From NCBI RefSeq assembly GCF_000471905.2, contig NW_006499973.1, forward strand, positions 5,657,685 to 5,721,684: DNA of 64,000 nt, given 5' to 3'. Positions 55,710 to 64,000 of this stretch are shown piece after piece; the stretch's first letter is position 1, and each line of letters begins with the position of its first letter. This DNA is from Amborella trichopoda (taxonomy: Eukaryota; Streptophyta; Magnoliopsida; Amborellales; Amborellaceae). The translations under genes were made by a program, and so were the position numbers. The notes beneath the pieces are model-generated. The model had not been told where the DNA came from. It did no database searches and was given only the letters and a program-made list of their open reading frames with translations.

Positions 55710-57399
55710 GAGGATTCACCAACCAGGGGTGAATTCTCAAAAGTCAAGCTTAATTATAACTAAAGAAATTGAAAGAAAATCAAAAGATTAGGTGCAAATG
55801 ACCAAAATGTCCCTATGATCTTTTGCCCGAATGACAAGACAGTCTCTGCATGCAGGTTGCTCCGTCAAAGGAAGAACTTGGAAGCTGACCTTGCAACTTG
55901 CGGCAACTGTTTGGTTTTTTCAGCAACATATCTTCATTCTTCTCTCTATTGCGAGCATTTTTATGCCTTTTACTCGTGCTGTGGTGGCTTTCTTCCTCGG
56001 GGCAAAAGTTCAATTGGTTTTGCGAACTTTGTTCGCCAATGTATCTCTGAGATGCGTTGTTTTAGCTCCTGGCTCTGCTTGCAAGTCAAAGAGGAGGTCA
56101 TTGCAATCGTTTTGCACCAAGTTTGGGCTGATTTGGTGCAAATTTCCGCCTTTGCCTAATTTGGAAGGTTGCCGGAGAAAGGGATTCCAGCAACCGACTG
56201 GATTTGCTTCTTTTGTGACCTGAGGGCTTACATTCATTGAATATGGGATTGAATGCAAGAGTTGTACCAGAATGTAGTTCTTCATGAGGGGAGTCTATTG
56301 AACTCCTCCTCACGTTAATCCATGACTTAGACGTTGAGCTATGCTTCAGTGAATCCAGAGATCGTTGAACCCTGTTTTCTCCTTGGTTTCTCAAGCCTCC
56401 TTCCTTCTCAGAGCAATGGGGGTTCCTGGTCATGCCACAATGAGTGCCTTAGGTCAAAATAACGGGGCTGATGTGATTTAGAACATGTCAACATTTGAGC
56501 TTGGTCTGATTTTAGAGAAAGGCACTGTGGGCTAGAGAAGTTGCTACCGAAAAACATTGTTGCAGCCCCCATTTTCGGGACTTGTTTGGTGAAGCCACAT
56601 CACGCTGTGGTAAAACCCAGGAGTTGTGAGGCCGCATGCACATAGACCTTTAAAGAGGGGTCCGATTGAGCTCAAATTTGGTCCTTGGGGGTTTTTCGAC
56701 TTTCTGAGCACAATGGCGATGATCTGGTGCCCTGTTGCGCCACTATCATGGGGCTACAGTGAAGGGTCCTTCTTGGGTGCAAGGGCACCGCACCAAGGTC
56801 ATCGGGCTGGAGGCTTTATTTTTTCGGCACAATCCTAGTCTGCGGGTGTTTTGTGAAATCGCCAGACTAGACTGTCACCAGCTTTCTCCTTATTCGCATG
56901 GGCTTGTGGAGGTACGTCAAAGATGACGTACAACAACTTGCCCCGCCGGATGTTGCGCTTCGAGAAAAGCGAGAGTGCAACATTTGAAAAAATTTAACGT
57001 CGTAGCTCCTCTGAAGAATCCTTACTAAGACGTGTTTATTGTCGTTTGATGATATTTTTTTTCTTGATCACCGGGAAGACGCAATCCTCAAGGGGTAGAC
57101 CTTGCTGACCTTTTCCCTTGACCAGGGGGTGACCAAAGTGGTTTCCAGTGGTCCGGTGCCTTGTTGAGGAGCTTTCTCCTGGTCCCGCTAGAATCTGTGT
57201 TTCTTTTTTGGAGATCATGCTGATATTCTGTCGTCAGTGGGCTTACGACTTCTCAATGCGAACTCCCGGTTTTTCAGCTAGTGGGGGCCCTTCTTGTGAG
57301 CTTTATCCCATTCTGGTCGGGGTGGTCCTGATGTTCCAGTTGATAGGCGCCCTTCTTATGAGCTTTATCCCTATCCAAACAGAAACGCCAAGAGAAAAT

Positions 57400-57845
57400 A
57401 TGGTACCTCTTGGCTTACGTCCTACAGGTCCAGTTGGGGGTCTTCTGAATTACCCAGACATAAAAGGAGGATGGCCTTCGAGGCGGTCCCAGTTTAGAGG
57501 AGTTCACCCTAGATGCTTGAAGGTTGGTGGGGAAAGAAAGGCAAGCAAGGTTTGGCTTATGCCCGACTGGCCTGGCTGGGGTTTCTCAGCGCGTCTCGAT
57601 TTTCCAGGCTTGATAGGAGGATGGCCTCTGAGGCGGTCCCATTTTAGGGGACTTCACCTTGGATGCTAGAGTTTGATGAGAAGAACGACAGGCAAGGTAC
57701 CTCTTTGGCATACGCCCTACTGGCTTAGCTAGGGGTTCTAGGCGCGTCCCAATTGTTTAGGCTTGATAGGAGGATGACCTTTGAGGCGGTCCCATTTTAG
57801 AGGACTTCACCCTGGCTGCAAGAGTTTGATGGAAGAGAAGGGTAG
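57400..57845. repeat. 150-bp tandem repeat, about 3 copies
   Basis: AGGAGGATGGCCTTCGAGGC starts copies at 57465, 57615 and 57767 (spacing 150 and 152). Each contains GGCGGTCCCATTTTAGAGGA and TACGCCCTACTGGC-like words. Confidence 0.9.
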
Positions 57846-57884
57846 CACCGGAGCACTAAGGCTCCAGTGCCGAAAATAAGAAGA

Positions 57885-58315
57885 CGGCACTAAGGCTCGG
57901 GATTAAAAAGGTGGCACTAGGGCCTAAACGTTTTTTGAAGGCACTAGGGCCGGGAGTTTTTTTTTTTGGAAGGCAATGGGGCTGGAGTTGTTTGGAAGGA
58001 ACTGGGGTCGGAAATTTTTTTTTTTTTGGAAGGCATTGGGGCCTAAAGTTTTTTTTTTTTTTGGAAGGCATTGGGGCCAAAAGGTTTTTGTTTTTTTTTA
58101 AGGCACAAGGGCCTGAGTTTTTTCTCTTTTTTTTAAGGCATTGGGACCAGAGGTTTTCTTTTTTTTTTAAAGGCACTAGGGCCAAAAGCATTTTTTTAAG
58201 AAGGCACTACGGCAGGAGGTTTTTTTTTGGAAGGAACTGGGGCCATAAGTTTTTTTTGGAAGGCACAGGGGCCAGAATGTTTTTTTGGAAGGCATTGGGG
58301 CCGAAATGAGGAGGT
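57885..58315. repeat. GGAAGGCATTGGGGCC-T(n) minisatellite, ~12 copies
   Basis: The unit is GGAAGGCAYTGGGGCCRRAA followed by a run of 7-14 T. Period about 36-39 bp. Length variation is mostly in the T-run, as expected from slippage. Confidence 0.9.
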
Positions 58316-58929
58316 TTGGCCCGAAGGTTGGAACAAGGAGGTTCCGCCCAGGCACCCTTTGCGGGTTTTCACCAGGACCGAGGGGATATGGCACCAACAG
58401 AGTGGTTTTCACCATATCCTTTGTTGGGGCACTTTTACCCATGACTTCGAGGTCACATCCACCCATTAGTTTCCGCTTTTACTAAAGGCATCCTTTGCTG
58501 CTTTTCGCCATGCTTGTATTTTTTTCTCAGGACTCTTTTACTTATGGCATCGTGGCCATGCCTGGCTATCATTTTTACTCATGGTGCCCTTTGCGGGTTT
58601 TCATCATGCCCCTGTTTTTTTTTTTATTGGCCGATTTTACCTGTAGCCCTTCAATTTTTTGGGCTGTCCGCCTGAAGCTCTTTTTCTTTTACTCATGATG
58701 ATTTCCATCGCGCCCAACTTCCTTTTTTTTTTTTTGAGGGGGAGGAAGAGGTCACCAATGTAGTGAACCATGACAGAGGAGTCTTGAGAGTCTTGAGGGT
58801 GTGACCCTGCATCGGGTTGATTGTAGTGGTTGGGGGCCGAGGTAGGGTGTCTTTTCTCCATGTGGGGCGTTGCCCCGAAAAGAAGCTTTTTGGTGACCCA
58901 GGGGGTTTGTGTCAGCGCGGGGTCAATGA

Positions 58930-59475
58930 CGATGGTGTCCGCGGGAGGTGTGAAGCCAGGAGGCACCCATGGTGTGTGAAGAGGAGGCACCCGCGGGGTG
59001 TGATGGAGATGGTACCCATGGGGAGTGGTGAAGTGGCATCCGTGGGGCATGGTGGAGATGGCACCCCCGGGGTGGTGGGGAAGAGGGTACCTGCGGGGGG
59101 TGAAGAGGAGATGCCCCCAGGGGGCGAAGTGAAGGCATGCCCCTAGGGGGCGATGAAGAGACACTTGTGGGGGGGGTGGTGAAGACGGTACCTGCGGGGG
59201 GTGAAGGAGATGGTACCTGCAGGGGGGTGTGATGGAGTTGGCACCCGTTGGGAGGGGGGGAGGGGTGTGATGGAGTTGGTACCCCTGAGGGGTGGTGAAG
59301 AGGCACCCGTGAGATGTGACGGAGATGGTACCCGCTGGGGGTGATGGAGACAGCACCCCCAGGGGGTGGTGAAGACGATACACACGGGGGGTAAAGTGAG
59401 GACATGCCCCGAGGGGCAAAGTGATGACATGCCCTGAGGGTGGCGAGGTGAAGGCATTCCCCGAGGGGGTGAAGT
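58930..59475. repeat. G-rich minisatellite (GGTACCCGYGGGGGGTG-type), ~16 units
   Basis: Units of 30-36 bp combine GGTGATGGAGATGGTACC or GGTGAAGAGGCACC with runs of 4-7 G. The plus strand is strongly G-rich, so G-quadruplexes are possible. The long Pro/His-rich minus frame across it is a by-product of composition. Confidence 0.9.
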
Positions 59476-59851
59476 TTGTAGAGGCGGCGTTCGGCTGATG
59501 AAACGCCTGCATGGTGGGCGAGAATAAATGGAGAATGCACATGGTGGCGAAGCCTTGGTGCAAGATCCGCTTGAGTGATCTGTTGATAACACCAGGCTAG
59601 TAGTATGATGGCACAAGATTTGACTGTGACGCTTCATGAACAATACCTGGTAGGTGAGGCGTGAGAAGGTTTAAATGTCTCAGTCAACAAGGCGCCATTG
59701 TGGTGACACGTGGCTGAGCAATTAGGAGGCAGGGTGCTCGAGAAGCAGCAAGCTTTGATGAGCCTAAGCCTTTTGAAAAGGGGGCTAGGCTGAAAAGCAT
59801 GAGGGCAGCTTATCCCCTTTTTGACGAAATCCCTTTTTGACGAAGTTCCTT

Positions 59852-59854
<3 letters not shown>

Positions 59855-59902
<48 letters not shown>

Positions 59903-59932
59903 GTAATAATAGTAATAATAGTAATAATAATT
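59855..59932. repeat. (TAA)n microsatellite at the pararetrovirus edge
   Basis: About 25 TAA units with a few TAG interruptions. It ends where the RT-like minus frame begins. Confidence 0.97.
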
Positions 59933-59937
59933 TGCAA

Positions 59938-60600
59938 CTAGGACCTAATTTCGAGTTTCTATTAAGAATTATATCAGGAAATTTATCAGCGAATTGGATC
60001 GCTCTATCAATTGGAACTATAGTTCCTTGATGAATATTATGGCCAAGAAATCTAATTTTTGTTTGGCATAAATTTATTTTTCTAGCAGATACTACCAAAC
60101 CTGCATTTTTTATGGCGTTTAGGAAAGTATTAAGGTGCTTGAAGTGCTGTTTCATATCTTCTGAAAAAATAAACACATCATCAATATAGACAAGCATAAA
60201 TTTAATATATGGGTTAAAAACCTCATTCATTATTTTTTTGAATTCTAATGAGGCATTCTTAAGTCCGAAGGGCGTAACATTCCATTCATATTGGCCAAAA
60301 GGTATATTAAAAGTTGTTTTATATTAATCTTTTTCATTAATCTGGATTTGCCAATATCCAGATTTTAAGTCAAACTTGGAAAAAATACATGCATTTACTA
60401 ATCTGTCAAGTAGGTCTTTTTTTATTGGTATAGGATATCTTATCCATTTAAGAACTTTTTTCAAAAGGCTTATAATTTATTACAAGTCTTGGAACTCCTT
60501 GTTCCTTTTCTGCTGCGTTACCTACATCGAATGCGGCGCAGCTCCAAGGAGATGCACTCTTTCTGATTAATCCTTTATTTAATAATTCATCTATTTCTTT
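59938..60600 (-). pseudogene. Caulimovirid reverse transcriptase fragment
   Basis: The frame 60230-59850 carries the YIDD catalytic motif near 60177-60190 and, downstream, LGHNIHQGTI. A segment with PFGLKNA lies at about 60250-60300 in another frame, and DLK-type sequence follows at 60340-60400. The enzyme would copy viral RNA into DNA. It is cut short at the microsatellite (59932), so RNase H is missing. At least two frame changes are present between 60230 and 60600. Confidence 0.8.
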
Positions 60601-60609
60601 TTTACAGAT

Positions 60610-60927
60610 TTAAAGAAGTTTGGCATTCATTTGAATAGGCTTTGCCTTGGTTGGCATTTTGCTTTCATCAAATACTTCTTCATATGGTAGGCTAACCATA
60701 TGTTTTGTCCTTTCCCAAAAAGCATTAGCCAAATCATTACAAACTTCTTTTTCTATCTGTCTTCGAAGATTTTCAATTTTTTGTTTATTTTTTGGAAGTA
60801 CAAACTGTTCTTCTATTAGTTTATATTTAACTTCTATTTTTAAAGAGCATAAAAAAATTTCTTTATTTTCTATTTTTTGTTTCATATTATTAATTTCTTT
60901 TATTTTTGGTTTATCAATAAAATTCAA
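60610..60927 (-). pseudogene. Linker between protease and reverse transcriptase
   Basis: A 105-codon frame, lysine- and glutamate-rich, ending just before the RT region. No motif of its own was recognised. It is in a different frame from both neighbours. Confidence 0.45.
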
Positions 60928-60949
60928 ATTTAACTTTCTATTCAGCCAT

Positions 60950-61330
60950 ATTGGATTCTATTCCAGTATTGTCTATTGTTATAGGATGAAGTAGACTCAA
61001 AATGGAGTTCCTAGGATTACTGATTGACTTAATCCTTTAACTATGATGAAGAGTGATGGAAAACAATGTCCATTATTACAAACAGTAGCTTTGGACAAGT
61101 TATAGTCAATAATAAGTCTACTACCGTCAGCTGTATTGAGTATTTGAGTGGTTTTATCAAAGTATTTACTAGGAAGTAATCCTTCATTGATACAGTTTAA
61201 ATCTGTACCTGAATCGATTAAAGCTAAAGATTGAAAGCTATAGTCATTATTTACATTTATTTTTACTAATATAAACCATTTTTGAGAAATGACCTTATTA
61301 ATAAGATTTAAAGTAATATTTTCTATCTTT
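60950..61330 (-). pseudogene. Caulimovirid aspartic protease fragment
   Basis: The active-site triad Asp-Ser-Gly followed by Thr-Asp lies at 61207-61215 on the minus strand, with the expected hydrophobic Ala-Leu-Ile before it. A retropepsin of this type processes the viral polyprotein. Short stops break the rest of the domain. Confidence 0.6.
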
Positions 61331-61339
61331 TCAGAGGAT

Positions 61340-61595
61340 TCAGGTTCTTCACTTATTATAAGTGGTTTATTTTTTCTTATTAATTTATCAAGTTCTAATT
61401 CATCTTCTTCTGAAAAATTTTCAGAGAATTCTATATTGAGTTCTAATATTCTAATTCTATTTTTGAGTTGTTTAACTTCTGCTTTTACCTTGTTAATCTC
61501 TTGCTTTAATTCGGGTATAGTAGGTTCTCTTTGACCAGTTTCCTTTTTATTGATTCTTTTAAGTATCTCTGAAAAACTATAATCTTCTGGGGTTT
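61340..61595 (-). pseudogene. Coiled-coil-like linker of the viral polyprotein
   Basis: Minus-strand translation is rich in Glu, Lys and Leu with heptad-like spacing. No catalytic motif is seen. It lies between the coat and protease regions. Confidence 0.35.
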
Positions 61596-61598
61596 ATA

Positions 61599-62345
61599 TT
61601 AAAGAAGTAGGCTTATTTTGGACTTAGCTATTTTTATGTATTGAGATATTGTTTCGCGTTTTTCATCGGGGTCAGAAATTTTATCTATTAAATCTAATAT
61701 TAATTTTTCTTCATTAGTAAGAGTATTGCAAAAGTATTCTTTCATGCGTTCATCAGTACTAGTACTATCATCTGAACTATTTTCTGAACTACCCCATATT
61801 AGATTTTCATCACTATTTATTTTGGATATAGGTTCAGTATCGTCTAAGGATGACTCAGACGTGTCTTCTCTTATCTGAATGATATTATATATCTGTTTTC
61901 TCAATTCTTCATCTAATATGATAGCGTTTATTTGTTTTTTAACTTTACAGTTATTTTTGTAGTGACCTATTTTACTGCATCTGTAACAAATTGGTAATTT
62001 TCTTTTTGTCCTTTTATTTTTAGGGGAGAACTTTTTTATAAATTTTTCCTTTTGAGGTTTTTTATTCTTTTGCTCCCATTTGGGTTTTTTATATATTTTT
62101 CTTTTCTTAAAGATTTTATTTGGGGAAGTATTCATACTGTATCCAAATTGCTCACAGAAATCTCCTAATTCTTTTGGCCCTATCATTTTATGTTTATCTA
62201 ATTGTCTTTTGACTTTTAAACCTGTACATAGGGCAAGCCCTTCTGCACAAATTTCAGCAGAAAGTTCTCCAAGGGTATAAGAAGAGTATGGTATTATTCC
62301 TCTATTTTTATTTTTAATTCGGGTACGAATCTTTTTTGCAAACAA
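61599..62345 (-). pseudogene. Coat protein C-terminal region with CCHC zinc knuckle
   Basis: A 248-codon frame with a lysine-rich basic stretch, then one C-x2-C-x4-H-x4-C knuckle (about 61950-61992), and an acidic Ser/Asp/Glu-rich tail. This is the layout of caulimovirid capsid proteins, where the knuckle binds viral nucleic acid. The frame is shifted relative to the coat-like frame upstream. Confidence 0.8.
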
Positions 62346-62399
62346 GTGGGGTAAGCCGGCTTTAAATATTTCTTTCTAATGATCGATACTACTATCCTC

Positions 62400-63000
62400 T
62401 CGAGTGAGTAATAGGGAGAAAAATACATCTTTGTACCACTTGTAATGTGATAATGTAGGACATTTTAAATTTGACAGCAGATCTTCGAATCTAGCATTTA
62501 AAAGTAAAGTACTTCCTACAAAGTGTAAAGTTATAGTATATATGAGGGTATTAACAGCGTCACTTCGCTATAAGGTATGTCTTGATTTTGTTTATTTTTA
62601 ACAATCCATTGTCTTGTAGCATTGAGTATTTGGGTTTTTGAGACTTCTTCCAAATGAAAGTCCCACCAACCTCTATGTCATCCTGTAAATCTGCAGACAA
62701 TGGCTTTGGCTACCTCCTTATCATGGTTTTTTGCTATTTTGCATGCTGAAGCATACATAGTCATATGTTTCATTGTATCTAATATTTGATGGTCAGACAT
62801 ACCATCGATATTCCAATTAACTGTAGTTCTACCAGAATATGATACTGTATGGGATATAAGATCTTCTTCATATTGTATGTCTACTAGAGTAGGCCTTGTA
62901 TGATACATTCCTGCCTGGGCAGTAGGTACCCATCTCTTACCATAATCTATTCTATTAAGATTCAGGGTTTCTTTAAAGGCATTTTCCATATTCACAATGG
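62400..63000 (-). pseudogene. Coat protein central region
   Basis: The frame 62995-62678 shows a conserved caulimovirid coat segment (Trp-Asn-Ile-Asp-Gly-Met, near 62800-62820). Below 62678 the reading continues only through several stops and shifts to the 62345 frame. Description only; no intact product is possible. Confidence 0.65.
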
Positions 63001-63136
63001 TATTATTAATTATTGGTTTTTCTTCTTCTTGAAGAGTCAGAGCTTCTGATTCTAATCGAATTCCTTTTCCTTTTTTGTCTTTTATTTCTAACTGGGATAG
63101 TTTTGAAACTAACTGGTCTATTAGTTCTTTGTTTTT

Positions 63137-64000
63137 TTATTTATCTTTTAATGTAAATCTCTTCATATTTATTTCTGGAGGGGGTTTAAATAAGACTGCT
63201 TTCTTTTTTTCTTCTATTTGCTCTTGAGGTTGTCTTAGTATATTTTCTATTCTAGTTGTTTGCTTTCCTATGGATTTTAGACAAAGACTGGTATAATTAT
63301 TTTGTTCTATTATGTGTGGTAGTAATTCTATTTTATGCATATGTTCACTAGGTGTAATTTTGTAAACTGGTGCCCTGGATTCAGAATTTTGCTCAGATTT
63401 TTCTTTAGAAGCTCCTTTAATTAGCATAGCTTTCTCTAGGAGATGATATAATGTTTTCTCCTTCACTGGTAGCGAATACTAGGTATTGGGATTCTAAAGT
63501 GTTTATTTTAAAATCAGCAACTATTACATCTCTTTCTTTGAGGGTTTCAACTAACCAATCAAAGAAACCTATAGTTTGCTTATTTTTCTTTAGAAACCTT
63601 TTGTATTTTCTATGAATTATATCTATTAGATTTTGGGGAAATTCTTATCTCAGTATTATTATATGATAAATAATCATTTCTTAGAGATTCATAATCTATC
63701 TTTTCCTCAGTTTGTAGGGTTAATACATCAAAGTCTAAGTCAGAGAAAGGCTGATTAGTTGAAGAACTAGACTCAATGGCTTATATTCAGGGATATGAAT
63801 ATTACTTCTTGTTCTTACTAATCCTTGAATTATGGATTCTTGTGTTAGCGAAGAAGTAGAATTTCTAGCTGGTATAATATTTTTCTTATTTGGTCTTACA
63901 GCTGTATCATCTTTAGTATTGTTTTTTTTTGTTTTTCTGTTATTGCTAAATCTTAATTCTATTTCTCCATCAGGATGTTCGATAATTTGCTCAGGGTTTT
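63137..64000 (-). pseudogene. Upstream part of viral polyprotein, partial
   Basis: A 109-codon frame at 63466-63137, Glu/Lys-rich with several Pro, in the same frame class as 62995-62678. From 63470 to 64000 it has small frames with Ser/Thr/Asn-rich text. The movement-protein domain expected upstream is not evident in the part visible. Confidence 0.45.

Larger units (their letters stand above)
54640..59700 (-). mobile_element. LTR-like repeat B3, third copy
   Basis: Shares with B1/B2 the (GA)n run, GGGTACCCTCC segment, minus-strand TATA (55702-55709), AGTCTCTGCATG...GTTGC segment, and ACAACTTGCCCCGCCGGATGT near 56935 (compare 11047 and 2377). It also shares the TTTTACTCATGG segments at 58.4-58.7 kb with 3.3-3.4 kb of B1. 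Large tandem arrays absent from B1/B2 follow. No protein is encoded. The right limit at the pararetrovirus is approximate. Confidence 0.6.
59855..64000 (-). mobile_element. Endogenous pararetrovirus (Caulimoviridae), fragmentary, continues past window end
   Basis: On the minus strand the window shows, in caulimovirid order, coat-protein-like pieces with a CCHC knuckle, an aspartic protease motif, and reverse transcriptase. Frames change between the pieces and stops interrupt them, so this is an old, non-functional copy. No integrase is present, as expected for this family, which enters chromosomes passively. The layout recalls the florendovirus/petuvirus group, but genus is not settled. The integration abuts an AT simple repeat. 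The 5' part of the viral genome lies beyond 64000. Confidence 0.8.

Noticed and set aside
55815..56433. Cluster of overlapping frames of 90-130 codons
   Set aside because: Both strands and several frames are open at once with no motif; collinear with non-coding parts of B1/B2.
58637..59563. 308-codon Pro/His-rich minus-strand frame
   Set aside because: It lies across a G-rich minisatellite whose repeats are about 33 bp, so one or two frames stay open by chance.
1..64000. tRNA, rRNA or other structural RNA genes
   Set aside because: None seen on either strand when reading for A/B-box and rRNA-like words; a tRNA scan was not possible here.

Overview
The window is nuclear DNA from a flowering plant; I cannot name the species. 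The evidence is a plant-type split gene with a 2.5-kb intron, plant Ty3/gypsy (Tat-type), Ty1/copia and LINE remnants, a Mutator-like element, plant mobile domain (PMD) genes, a PPR fragment and an endogenous caulimovirid. There are three N-gaps (14479-14677, 27494-28043, 54888-55423). Almost everything is repeat-derived. I support one apparently intact host gene, a 90-residue tail-anchored membrane protein in two exons (34963-35100 and 37579-37713) with two G-boxes upstream.

Layout. (1) 1-11.4 kb: two copies (B1, B2) of a minus-oriented LTR-like family rich in minisatellites, with a minus-strand TATA box in each and a Ty3/gypsy integrase tail at 6.7-7.06 kb. (2) 11.78-29.86 kb: an ~18-kb decayed Tat-type Ty3/gypsy element (family A) with a 5' LTR, PBS, long leader, gag, protease, G-patch-like segment, RT, RNase H, second RNase H and integrase. 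An antisense PMD gene with its own TATA box, tandem repeats, a PPT and the 3' LTR follow. (3) 29.86-32.07 kb: further family-A LTR pieces in opposed orientations, then a LINE RNase H tail, MITE copies and two minisatellites. (4) 34.7-38 kb: the host gene. (5) 38.28-48.33 kb: a candidate 10-kb Mutator-like element carrying a mudrA-type transposase (+) and a multi-exon PMD gene (-) facing each other, with an inverted-repeat array, a solo family-A LTR and another large insertion inside it. (6) 48.95-53.5 kb: a MITE, a copia LTR, a 2.7-kb Tourist/Harbinger-like element full of a CTCTCTCTAAAATTTT-type repeat, and a PPR fragment. (7) 54.6-59.7 kb: a third B copy with different minisatellites. (8) 59.85-64.0 kb: a broken endogenous pararetrovirus (minus strand) that abuts a (TAA)n tract and runs off the window end.

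How the parts relate. The most interesting pattern is that two unrelated transposon classes less than 20 kb apart each carry their own PMD gene, on the strand opposite to the element's own enzymes. A second pattern is that both LTR families are built around short dyad (hairpin) modules repeated many times: GGGCGACAC...GTGTCGCCC in family A and CAAYCGRTG...CAYCGRTTG in family B. All calls were made by reading the sequence; no alignments or database searches were run.
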